From contig JBEKXE010000137.1 in the NCBI GenBank assembly GCA_049512335.1, positions 1 to 11,890 of the forward strand: a stretch of DNA of 11,890 bases, in the 5' to 3' direction. Below, one piece after another: positions 1 through 6,622 of the stretch. The notes under the pieces were generated by a model that saw only the letters and a program-made list of their open reading frames with translations, did no database searches and was not told where the DNA came from. The stretch comes from Lustribacter sp049512335. Its GTDB lineage: Bacteria; Vulcanimicrobiota; Vulcanimicrobiia; Vulcanimicrobiales; Vulcanimicrobiaceae. The translations under genes and the position numbers were made by a program. Each line of letters begins with the position of its first letter. Position 1 is the stretch's first letter.

Positions 1-117
1 CACTTGGGTGCGCCATTCGAGCTGATCGACTCGATCCCGAGCGTAGCCGAGGGATCTCCACCAGCCACTGCGATTGTGGCGTTCACTCGGCTTCGCTCGT
101 GAACAAGCCGATTGCCT

Positions 118-132
118 CGATCATGATGATCG
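118..132. promoter_or_regulatory. Perfect 15-bp palindrome, possible operator
   Basis: CGATCAT and ATGATCG are perfect 7-bp inverted arms around a single central G at 125. The site lies 111 bp before the flagellar ATG, between two copies of the intergenic repeat. It is less GC-rich than its surroundings, which makes chance self-complementarity a little less likely. A dimeric regulator could bind here, but no cognate regulator is evident. It could also be a fragment of a repeat. Confidence 0.25.
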
Positions 133-150
133 TGGCTGTCCCTCGACGAC

Positions 151-216
151 GCTCGGGATGACAGCTGGGGGCGCGCTCGGGATGACAGCTGGGGGCGCGC
201 TCACAATGACATGGGG
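151..216 (+). repeat. 24-bp direct tandem repeat, 2.75 units
   Basis: Two identical 24-bp units lie head to tail at 151-174 and 175-198. Each begins GCTCGGGATGACAG and ends GGGGGCGC. A third, degenerate and shortened unit follows at 199-216 (GCTCACAATGACATGGGG). The first unit grows directly out of the GCTCGGGATGACA end of the third intergenic repeat copy, so the array looks like a local expansion of that repeat tail. It ends 27 bp before the ATG of the flagellar gene, so it lies in that gene's probable leader or promoter region. Confidence 0.85.
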
Positions 217-243
217 TGAGCTGGCCCGAATTTGTCGGCTCTC

Positions 244-987
244 ATGTCTACCGATCCGCTCAACATCGGGGTCACCGCGATGGAGGCCTACGACGTCGCG
301 ATGGACGTCTCGGCGAACAACATCGCGAACGTCGGCACGCCGGGTTTTCGGGCCGACGCCGTCGAGTTTCAAAACCTGTACGCCGGGGCGGTCGCGGCGC
401 GCATCGGAACGACCTCGGCCGCCGGTGGCCTCGCCCCGACCGGCGACGCGACCAACGTGGCGATCTCCGGCACCGGGTATTTCATCCTGGCCGGACCCAA
501 CGGCAGCTCGACCTACACGCGCGACGGCAATTTCTCCGTCAGCGCCAACGGTTTTCTCGTCGATACCGCGTCCGGCTTCACCGTCACGGACGTGACCGGT
601 GGGCCGATCGCGATCCCATCGGGCGCGACCGGCCTCACCATCGGCGCAGACGGAACGGTGAGCGCCACGGTCAACGGCGGACCCATGACGCTCGGCCGCG
701 TGGCGTTGGCAGCGTTCCAGAATCCGGGCGGCCTGGTGCAAGTTCCGGGCGGCTTCATCGTCTCGGCCAACTCGGGCAACGTGCTGACCGGCGCACCCGC
801 GACGGCCGGTTATGGTTCGCTCGTCAGCGGTTTTCTCGAGACGTCGAACGTCGATCTGGCCGGTGAGATGATCAAGATGATCGCCTCGCAAGCCGCCTAC
901 GAAGCCAACGCGAAGAGCGTGCGCACCGGCGACCAGATGCTGCAAACCGCGATCGGCATCGGCGAAGACGCGAAGGGCGAAGGCTAA
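244..987 (+). CDS. Flagellar hook/basal-body rod protein (FlgG/FlgE family)
   Basis: This 247-residue protein of the flagellar rod/hook family should be exported by the flagellar type III apparatus and polymerise as part of the distal rod or hook. The N-terminal rod signature covers residues 8-36 (ANNIANVGTPGFR at 24-36). The central domain has GYFILAGPNGSSTYTRDGNF (78-97) and GRVALAAFQNPGGL (151-164). The C-terminal coiled region includes SNVDLAGEMIKMIASQAAYE (201-220) and DQMLQTA (230-236). The length is close to FlgG/FlgF (about 250-260) and shorter than most FlgE, so FlgG-like is the best guess, but FlgF or a short FlgE is not excluded. ATG 244 is chosen because the family consensus begins there. 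An in-frame TTG at 232 lies closer to a GGTGAG stretch (215-220) and is possible. No other flagellar gene lies in the window. Confidence 0.88.
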   Translation: MSTDPLNIGVTAMEAYDVAMDVSANNIANVGTPGFRADAVEFQNLYAGAVAARIGTTSAAGGLAPTGDATNVAISGTGYFILAGPNGSSTYTRDGNFSVSANGFLVDTASGFTVTDVTGGPIAIPSGATGLTIGADGTVSATVNGGPMTLGRVALAAFQNPGGLVQVPGGFIVSANSGNVLTGAPATAGYGSLVSGFLETSNVDLAGEMIKMIASQAAYEANAKSVRTGDQMLQTAIGIGEDAKGEG

Positions 988-990
988 GCG

Positions 991-2574
991 CTACATCCGG
1001 AAGATGCCGAACGCGGTCGGTTGCGGCGGCGCGTAGCGCGCGGCGGCGAGTCCGAGCGCGAGCACCTCGCGCGTGTCGGCCGGATCGATGATGCCGTCGT
1101 CCCACAAGCGCGCGGTCGCGTAGTACGGATTGCCCTCGGCTTCGTACTTGGCGAGAATCGGTGCCTTGAACGCGGCTTGCGCCGCTGCATCGAGGGGTTC
1201 TCCCTTGCCCTTGTCGGCTTCCATGCGAACGGTGAGCAGCGTCGAGGCGGCTTGCTCGCCGCCCATCACCGAGATGCGCGCGTTCGGCCACATCCACAAC
1301 TGGTTGGGTGAGAAGGCGCGGCCGCACATCCCGTAGTTGCCGGCGCCGAAGCTGCCGCCGATCACGACCGTGAACTTCGGCACCGCCGCGCCGGCGACGG
1401 CGGTCACCAGTTTGGCACCGTCTTTCGCGATGCCGCCGCGTTCGTAATCCTTGCCGACCATGAAGCCGGTGATGTTTTGCAAGAACACGAGCGGCGTGCC
1501 GCGCTTCGCGCACAGCTCGATGAAGTGCGCGCCTTTCAGCGCGCTCTCGCTGAACAGGATCCCGTTGTTGGCGAGGATGCCGACCGGATGCCCGTCGATG
1601 TGCGCGAAGCCGCAGACGAGCGTCGTGCCGTAGCGGGCCTTGAACTCGGCGAACGCGGACCCGTCGACGATGCATGCAATCACGTCGCGCACGTCGTAGG
1701 CGTGGCGCGCGTCGGCCGGCACGATGCCGTAGATCGCGTCGCGCGGCCGCGCCGGCGGTTGCGGTGCGCGGCGCGGCCACGCGTCGTGCGGGCGCACGTT
1801 CGCGTGCGCGACCGCCTCGCGCACGAGCCCGAGCGCGTGCTCGTCGTTGACGGCCAGATGATCGGCGACGCCCGAAATGCGCGTGTGCACGTCCGCGCCG
1901 CCCAACTCTTCGGCGCTGACGATCTCGCCGGTCGCGGCTTGGACCAGCGGCGGTCCGCCGAGGAAGATCGTGCCGGTGCCCTCGACGATGATCGCTTCGT
2001 CGGACATCGCCGGCACGTATGCGCCGCCGGCGGTGCACGAACCCATCACCGCGGCGATCTGCGGAATTCCCGCTGCCGACATGCGCGCTTGGTTGTAGAA
2101 GATGCGACCGAAGTGGTCGCGGTCGGGAAACACCTCGGCTTGCAGCGGCAGAAACGCGCCGCCCGAGTCGACGAGGTAGATGCACGGCAGATGGTTTTGC
2201 GCCGCGATCTCTTGGGCGCGCACATGTTTCTTCACCGTGATCGGGTAGTACGTTCCGCCTTTGACCGTCGCGTCGTTGGCGATGATCGCACACGGCGTGC
2301 CGCTGACGGTGCCGATTCCGGTCACGATCCCGGCCGACGGTGCATCGCCGTCGTACATGCCGTGCGCGGCGAGCGCGGAAAGCTCGAGGAACGGTGCGCC
2401 CGGGTCGACGAGCCGGTCGATCCGTTCGCGCGCGGTCAACTTGCCGCGCTGGTGGTGTCGCTCGGTTGCTGCCGTACCGCCGCCGGCGCGCACGCGCGCC
2501 AGGTTCGCGCGCAGCTCCTCGACGAGAGCGAGCATTGCGGCGGCGTTGTGCTCGGTAGACGCTTCGGGCGGCAT
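991..2574 (-). CDS. mccB: Methylcrotonyl-CoA carboxylase carboxyltransferase (beta) subunit
   Basis: This 527-residue biotin-dependent acyl-CoA carboxyltransferase moves the carboxyl group from carboxybiotin to 3-methylcrotonyl-CoA in leucine breakdown, working with a biotin carboxylase/biotin-carrier alpha subunit. The length fits the roughly 535-residue MCC beta family. The N-terminal crotonase-like half carries GKLTARERIDRLVDPG (44-59), NDATVKGGTYYP (100-111), SCTAGGAYVPAMSDE (179-193), GGPPLVQAATGE (206-217) and EELGGADVH (222-230). The C-terminal half has GNYGMCGRAF (about 409-418) and ends LWDDGIIDPADT...FGIFRM, the typical MCC beta ending. These motifs favour MCC over propionyl-CoA or geranyl-CoA carboxylase, though the related subunits cannot be fully excluded. 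The ATG at 2574 has no strong Shine-Dalgarno. No alpha subunit or other leucine-pathway gene is adjacent within the window. The stop lies 3 bp from the convergent flagellar gene's stop. Confidence 0.93.
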   Translation of the reverse strand: MPPEASTEHNAAAMLALVEELRANLARVRAGGGTAATERHHQRGKLTARERIDRLVDPGAPFLELSALAAHGMYDGDAPSAGIVTGIGTVSGTPCAIIANDATVKGGTYYPITVKKHVRAQEIAAQNHLPCIYLVDSGGAFLPLQAEVFPDRDHFGRIFYNQARMSAAGIPQIAAVMGSCTAGGAYVPAMSDEAIIVEGTGTIFLGGPPLVQAATGEIVSAEELGGADVHTRISGVADHLAVNDEHALGLVREAVAHANVRPHDAWPRRAPQPPARPRDAIYGIVPADARHAYDVRDVIACIVDGSAFAEFKARYGTTLVCGFAHIDGHPVGILANNGILFSESALKGAHFIELCAKRGTPLVFLQNITGFMVGKDYERGGIAKDGAKLVTAVAGAAVPKFTVVIGGSFGAGNYGMCGRAFSPNQLWMWPNARISVMGGEQAASTLLTVRMEADKGKGEPLDAAAQAAFKAPILAKYEAEGNPYYATARLWDDGIIDPADTREVLALGLAAARYAPPQPTAFGIFRM

Positions 2575-2675
2575 GCGTGAGCGGTTGGAGGGCGGTTAGA
2601 ATACGCCTCCGGCGTGAGACTCCTGGGATGGGCGGCGCTATGATAGCACACGTACCAGCACCCTTGGAGTAAACG
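2575..2675. promoter_or_regulatory. Divergent promoter region between mccB and the DUF1800 operon
   Basis: This 101-bp non-coding stretch separates two divergent genes. On the + strand TATGAT (2639-2644) resembles a sigma-70 -10 box and would start transcription about 25 nt before the DUF1800 ATG. No convincing -35 box is seen 17 bp upstream. On the - strand TATTCT (reverse complement of 2598-2603) is a weaker -10 candidate for mccB. GGAG at 2666-2669, six bases before ATG 2676, is a good ribosome binding site. The region is locally less GC-rich than its flanks, which fits a promoter. Confidence 0.4.
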
Positions 2676-4181
2676 ATGGCCGCCCCCATTACCCCCACCG
2701 CGACTCCTCCGGCCGCGTCGTACCGCCCGGCCGGGCAACTCGATCTCGCGACCGCCCTCGAAACGTACGCCGGCCCCTGGAACGTGCGCCTCGCCGCGCA
2801 CCTCTATCGCCGCGCCGGCTTCGGCGGCTCGCCCGACGACGTGACGCGCGCCGCCGCCGCCGGGATGCACGCGGCCGTCGACGGGTTCACTCATTTTGCC
2901 GATGCGTCGGCGCTGCCGGCGCAGCCGCAGCTCGTCGACGATCGTCCCAATCGCGCGCAACTTCAGATGCTCGTCGCCGCCGCGCAGCAACCCGGCGCCG
3001 CGTCGACCGCGCCCGACGACGCCGTTGCGGCGCGTAAGGCGCTCGGCCGGTCGCGCGTCAAGGATCTGGTCGCGATGGAGACCTGGTTCCTCGACCGCAT
3101 GATCGATTCGCCCGCGCCGCTGCAAGAGAAGATGACGCTGTTCTGGCACGGCCACTTCACCAGCGCCTACCAGAAGGGCATCCCGGCGCAAGCGCTGGTC
3201 AACCAGAACAACCTCTTCCGCACGCACGCGCTGGGCAACATTCGCGACCTGACGCTCGCCGTCTCGCAAGACCCCGCCATGCTGCGCTACCTCGACAACG
3301 CGCAGAACAACAAGTCGCATCCGAACGAAAACTACGCGCGCGAGCTGATGGAGCTGTTCACGCTCGGCATCGGCAACTACACCGAAACCGACGTGCGCGA
3401 ATCGGCGCGCGCGTTCACCGGCTGGGGTCTCGACCGCGACTATGCCTTCCGCGACTTCCCGGCGCGCCACGACAACGGCTCGAAGACGTTCTTGGGCCGT
3501 ACCGGCAACTTCACCGGTCACGACATCGTCGAGATCATCTTCACGCAGCCGGCGGCTGCGCAATGGTTCGCCAAGAAGCTGCTCGAGTATTTCGTCTACA
3601 GCGAACCCGAGCCGGCGCTGGTCGATGCGGTGGCGGCGCTCATTCGTAAGAACGACTACAACCTCCAGCCGGTGATGTCGACCGTGCTGCGCAGCAACGT
3701 GTTCTTCAGCGACCGCGCCTACCGCGCGCTCGTCAAGAGCCCGGTGGAATTCGTGGTGGGCAGCTACCAGCTCTTCGGCATCAAGCAGTCCGACCTCGTC
3801 GCGCTGGGCGCGCTGCGGCGCATGGGCCAGATCCTGTTCGTGCCGCCCAACGTCAAAGGTTGGGACGGCGGCGCGGCGTGGCTGAACAGCCAGACCCTGC
3901 TGACGCGGGAGAATTTCGCCTCGGGCTTGATGGCCAAGATGGGCGACGCCGGCTGGTTGCAACGGCAGATGACGTCGACCGATCCGGCTGCCGTTGCGCG
4001 CGCGCTCACCGCAACGATCCTGCAGGGCGACGTCTCGGCGTCGTCGACCGCGCGGCTGACCGCCTACGTCGACGGCAGCGGCATCAGCGCGCTCGCCGCG
4101 CTCTCGGGCGAGAACGCCGACCAGCGCGTCCGCGGCGCCGCCTACCTCACCATGGCGATGCCCGCCTACCAACTCGCATAG
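2676..4181 (+). CDS. DUF1800 family protein
   Basis: This 501-residue protein belongs to the DUF1800 family, whose biochemical role is not established. Family hallmarks seen are HLYRRAGFG (42-50), FWHGHFTSAYQKG (156-168), NNKSHPNENYARELMELFTL (211-230), FTGWGLDRDY (247-256), FLGRTGNFTGHDIVEIIF (272-289), and VPPNVKGWDGGAAWLNSQTL (389-408). The length is normal and the frame intact. The start is firm: ATG with GGAG six bases upstream. No clear N-terminal signal peptide is seen. The N-terminus is Pro/Ala-rich and polar, unlike that of its partner DUF1501 protein, so its location is uncertain. It is the first gene of a probable operon, with DUF1501 starting 12 bp after its stop. DUF1800-DUF1501 pairing is widespread and implies that the two proteins work together. 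Confidence 0.92.
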   Translation: MAAPITPTATPPAASYRPAGQLDLATALETYAGPWNVRLAAHLYRRAGFGGSPDDVTRAAAAGMHAAVDGFTHFADASALPAQPQLVDDRPNRAQLQMLVAAAQQPGAASTAPDDAVAARKALGRSRVKDLVAMETWFLDRMIDSPAPLQEKMTLFWHGHFTSAYQKGIPAQALVNQNNLFRTHALGNIRDLTLAVSQDPAMLRYLDNAQNNKSHPNENYARELMELFTLGIGNYTETDVRESARAFTGWGLDRDYAFRDFPARHDNGSKTFLGRTGNFTGHDIVEIIFTQPAAAQWFAKKLLEYFVYSEPEPALVDAVAALIRKNDYNLQPVMSTVLRSNVFFSDRAYRALVKSPVEFVVGSYQLFGIKQSDLVALGALRRMGQILFVPPNVKGWDGGAAWLNSQTLLTRENFASGLMAKMGDAGWLQRQMTSTDPAAVARALTATILQGDVSASSTARLTAYVDGSGISALAALSGENADQRVRGAAYLTMAMPAYQLA

Positions 4182-4193
4182 AGGAAACGATTC

Positions 4194-5408
4194 GTGAAAC
4201 GTAACGCCTTCTTGCTCGGAGCCGTCAGCGGGCTCGCCGTCGTCGGACACACGGCTGGATTCTTCTCGCGTGCCTTAGCGCAAGCCGCACCTTCCACCGG
4301 TGACGAGCGCGTGCTCGTGGTCGTCTACTTCCAAGGCGGGAACGACGGCTTGAACACCGTCGTGCCGTTCGGTCTGCCGGCCTACTACTCGTACCGTCCC
4401 TCGCTGGCCGTCGCGCGGAACGACGTGCTGCGCCTCAACGCTACGGTGGGGCTGAATCCGGTGCTGGCGCCGTTCAAGAAGATGTACGACGCGGGTCAGG
4501 TCGCGATCGTGCAGGGCGTCGGCTATCCGAATCCCGATTACTCGCACTTCCGCTCGACCGCGATCTGGGAGACGGCCGCACCGGACAAGTACCTCTCGAC
4601 GGGATGGCTCGGGCGCTATCTCGACGCCGCCAATCTGCCGGCGGCGAACCTCTTCAACGCGATCGCCGTCTCCGACGTGCTGCCGGAAGTGCTCGTCGCC
4701 GATCGCGTCGACGTGGCGGCGGTCGCGCAGCTCAACGGTTACGGCTTGACCAGCGACCGCAACAAGACGCTCGGACGCGACGAGTTCCACTCGTTCGTGC
4801 AGGGTGCCGACGTGCCGTTCCGCTCGCCGTACCTCGCGCTGGTCGCCTCGATCGAAGATCACGCCCAGCGCGGTGCCGAAGAGCTGCCGCAACTGGTCGC
4901 GGGCTACAAGCCGGCCGGAACGTATCCGGCAACGCCGTTCGGGCGCAGCCTCGCGCTCGCCGCGCAGGTCATCGGCTCGAAGCTCGGCACGCGCGTGCTG
5001 TACGTGCAGCTCGGCTCGTTCGACACGCACACGACGCAGAAAGCGACGCAAGACCGGCTGCTGGGCGATTTCGCCGACGGCATCAGCGCGTTCTACGCCG
5101 ATCTCGCCGCGCACGGCAGCGAGGGACGCGTGCTGACGATGACGTTCAGCGACTTCGGCCGCCGCGTCGCGGAGAACGGCAGCCGCGGCACCGACCACGG
5201 TTCGGCGGCACCGGTGTTCGTTATCGGCGGCGGCGTCAAGGGCGGTCTGTACGGCGAGCAACCGGCGCTCGACAATCTCGACAACGGCAACCTGCGGTTC
5301 ACCACCGACTTCCGCAGCGTCTACGCGACGGTGCTCGAGAAGTGGCTGCATCGCCCGCCGGCGGGCATCGTCGGGCCGGGCTTCACGCAACTGCCGCTGC
5401 TGGCCTGA
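4194..5408 (+). CDS. Secreted DUF1501 family protein (alkaline phosphatase-like fold)
   Basis: This 404-residue DUF1501 protein belongs to a family related to the alkaline phosphatase/sulfatase superfamily; its substrate is unknown. Motifs are VVYFQGGNDGLNTVVP (43-58), GVGYPNPDYSHFRSTAIWE (108-126), LGSFDTHTTQ (273-282) and FSDFGRRVAENGSRGTDHGS (318-337). The Asp/His residues in the last two motifs are plausible metal ligands by analogy only. Residues 1-31 form a signal peptide: a short basic start (MKRN), a hydrophobic core, and a likely cleavage after ALAQA. The family often uses Tat export, but here there is a KR pair and an extra Ala before FL, so Sec or Tat cannot be decided. GTG 4194 is chosen because GAGGA (4181-4185) lies eight bases upstream and the signal peptide starts there. 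The gene is probably co-transcribed with DUF1800. Confidence 0.92.
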   Translation: MKRNAFLLGAVSGLAVVGHTAGFFSRALAQAAPSTGDERVLVVVYFQGGNDGLNTVVPFGLPAYYSYRPSLAVARNDVLRLNATVGLNPVLAPFKKMYDAGQVAIVQGVGYPNPDYSHFRSTAIWETAAPDKYLSTGWLGRYLDAANLPAANLFNAIAVSDVLPEVLVADRVDVAAVAQLNGYGLTSDRNKTLGRDEFHSFVQGADVPFRSPYLALVASIEDHAQRGAEELPQLVAGYKPAGTYPATPFGRSLALAAQVIGSKLGTRVLYVQLGSFDTHTTQKATQDRLLGDFADGISAFYADLAAHGSEGRVLTMTFSDFGRRVAENGSRGTDHGSAAPVFVIGGGVKGGLYGEQPALDNLDNGNLRFTTDFRSVYATVLEKWLHRPPAGIVGPGFTQLPLLA

Positions 5409-5452
5409 CTACGAGCGAAGGCGTTCGCGTATCGGCGGTGCAAAACCGCGCC

Positions 5453-6622
5453 ATGATGCGCTTTACCGCCGCCGTTCTGGCCGCTGCTTTTCTGGCGTTG
5501 GCCGCCCCTGCGACGGCGGTCGATCCCTACGAGATCAACGTCATCTTGCCGCTCACCGGCAACATCGCGTTCGTCGGCCAGACGGAGCTGCAAGCGCTCA
5601 AAGCGCTCGAAGCGTACGTCAACCGCACCGGCGGCATCGGCGGCCGGCCGATCGCGTTCGTCGTCGCCGACGATCAGAACGATCCCAAGACCTCGGTGCT
5701 GCTCACGCAGAACCTGATCGCCAAGAACGTTCCGGTCATCCTCGGGCCGTCGAGTCCGCAGAGCTGCGCGGCGGTGCAGCCGTTGATCCGCAGCGGGCCG
5801 GTGATGTACTGCTTCGCGCAAGCGGGGTCGCCGCCGGCCGGCGGCTACCAGTTCTACACCCACCCCTACGACCCGACGTTCTCGGTGACGTTCCGTTTCT
5901 TCCGCGAACGCGGTTGGCGCAGGATCGCGTACATCGTTTCGACCGACGGCGGTGGTCAGGACGCCGAGCGAACGATCCTGGCCGGTGCGGCGCTGCCCGA
6001 GAACAAAGACGTCCAGCTCGTCGCGCAGGAACACTTCTCACCCGCCGATCTGAGCGTCTCGGCGCAATTGGCGCGCATCAAGGCCGCCAACCCCGACGTG
6101 CTGATCGCGTGGGGAACCGGCACGCCGGCGGGCACGCTGTTTCGCGCCGAGCACGATGCCGGCATCGATCTGCCGACCTATACGTCGACCGGCAACCTCG
6201 TGCCGAGCTTCTTCAAACAGTTCGGGGCACTGCTGCCCGACCACAGCGTGTATTTCGCGACGGTGCCGTTCTACGCCGGATCGTTGAACGGCCCGGCGAC
6301 GCGCACCGCGATCGCCGTCATGAGCTCGGAAATGGCAACGCTGGGCGCCAAGCCCGACATGGTCAGCATCGCCGCCTGGGATCCGGCGATGCTGGTCGTC
6401 TCCGCGTTGCGCAAGCTCGGCACCGGCGCGTCCGCCGCGCAGCTGCGCGAGTACATCGACAACCTGCGCGGCTGGGTCGGGGTGAACGGACCGTACGACT
6501 TTCGCGCCGTCCCGCAGCGCGGCTTGACCGACAACAGCTTGCTGATCGTGCGCTGGGATCCGGCGCGTAACGCGGCGGTCGCGGTCAGCACGTTCGGAGG
6601 CTCCGCCTTACCGGCGAAGTGA
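5453..6622 (+). CDS. ABC transporter substrate-binding protein, branched-chain amino acid (LivK) type
   Basis: This 389-residue periplasmic-binding protein (Peripla_BP_6/LivK-like) would bind a small ligand outside the membrane. A signal peptide covers residues 1-22 (hydrophobic AAVLAAAFLALAAPATA, then VDPYEINV). The mature protein opens with INVILPLTGNIAFVGQ, followed by GGIGGRPIAFVVADDQNDP, the usual start of this fold. Other family-like stretches are VILGPSSPQSCAAVQPLI and the C-terminal GWVGVNGPYDF. Ligands in the family range from Leu/Ile/Val to amides and aromatic acids, so specificity is open. No permease or ATPase gene is nearby, so it is an orphan in this window. ATG 5453 or 5456 is the likely start; an in-frame GTG at 5438 is possible, and none has a clear Shine-Dalgarno. 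The 44-bp gap after DUF1501 allows co-transcription. Its last 15 bp overlap the convergent MFS gene. Confidence 0.88.
   Translation: MMRFTAAVLAAAFLALAAPATAVDPYEINVILPLTGNIAFVGQTELQALKALEAYVNRTGGIGGRPIAFVVADDQNDPKTSVLLTQNLIAKNVPVILGPSSPQSCAAVQPLIRSGPVMYCFAQAGSPPAGGYQFYTHPYDPTFSVTFRFFRERGWRRIAYIVSTDGGGQDAERTILAGAALPENKDVQLVAQEHFSPADLSVSAQLARIKAANPDVLIAWGTGTPAGTLFRAEHDAGIDLPTYTSTGNLVPSFFKQFGALLPDHSVYFATVPFYAGSLNGPATRTAIAVMSSEMATLGAKPDMVSIAAWDPAMLVVSALRKLGTGASAAQLREYIDNLRGWVGVNGPYDFRAVPQRGLTDNSLLIVRWDPARNAAVAVSTFGGSALPAK

Larger units (their letters stand above)
33..216. repeat. Cluster of short intergenic repeats upstream of the flagellar gene
   Basis: Three copies of a related core lie in this non-coding leader. 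One is on the minus strand at about 38-55 (reverse complement reads CCTCGGCTACGCTCGGGAT). Two are on the plus strand, at about 86-99 (CTCGGCTTCGCTCG) and 141-160 (CCTCGACGACGCTCGGGATG). The first and third form an inverted pair around about 85 bp. The middle copy sits inside a hairpin whose outer arms are GTTCAC (81-86) and GTGAAC (99-104). The layout resembles REP-like intergenic repeats that are scattered through many GC-rich genomes. No transposase or other gene is visible here. Copy number elsewhere in the genome cannot be judged from this window. Confidence 0.65.

Noticed and set aside
151..216. Tandem array as a CRISPR
   Set aside because: The units abut with no spacers and there are fewer than three full copies.
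121..945. Minus-strand open frame opposite the flagellar gene
   Set aside because: Shadow frame with low-complexity, Arg/Gly/Asp-rich translation; its upstream end is only the tandem repeat.
872..2698. Long minus-strand open frame (about 608 codons) over mccB
   Set aside because: It is in another frame of mccB, extremely Arg-rich and without family motifs; a typical product of high-GC codon bias.
2436..4250. 604-codon minus-strand open frame opposite DUF1800
   Set aside because: It runs antisense to a gene with clear DUF1800 motifs, has biased Arg/Val/Ala/Glu composition and no recognisable domain.
4194..4286. Definite Tat signal on the DUF1501 protein
   Set aside because: It has only a KR pair followed by N-A-F-L, not the normal RRxFL spacing; Sec or Tat left open.
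5415..5428. Small hairpin GCGAA/TTCGC between DUF1501 and the binding-protein gene
   Set aside because: The stem is only 5 bp with no T-run; too weak to call a terminator or attenuator.
4604..5452. N-terminal extension of the binding protein into the DUF1501 gene
   Set aside because: The extension is an Arg-rich shadow of DUF1501; the signal peptide at 5453 marks the real start.
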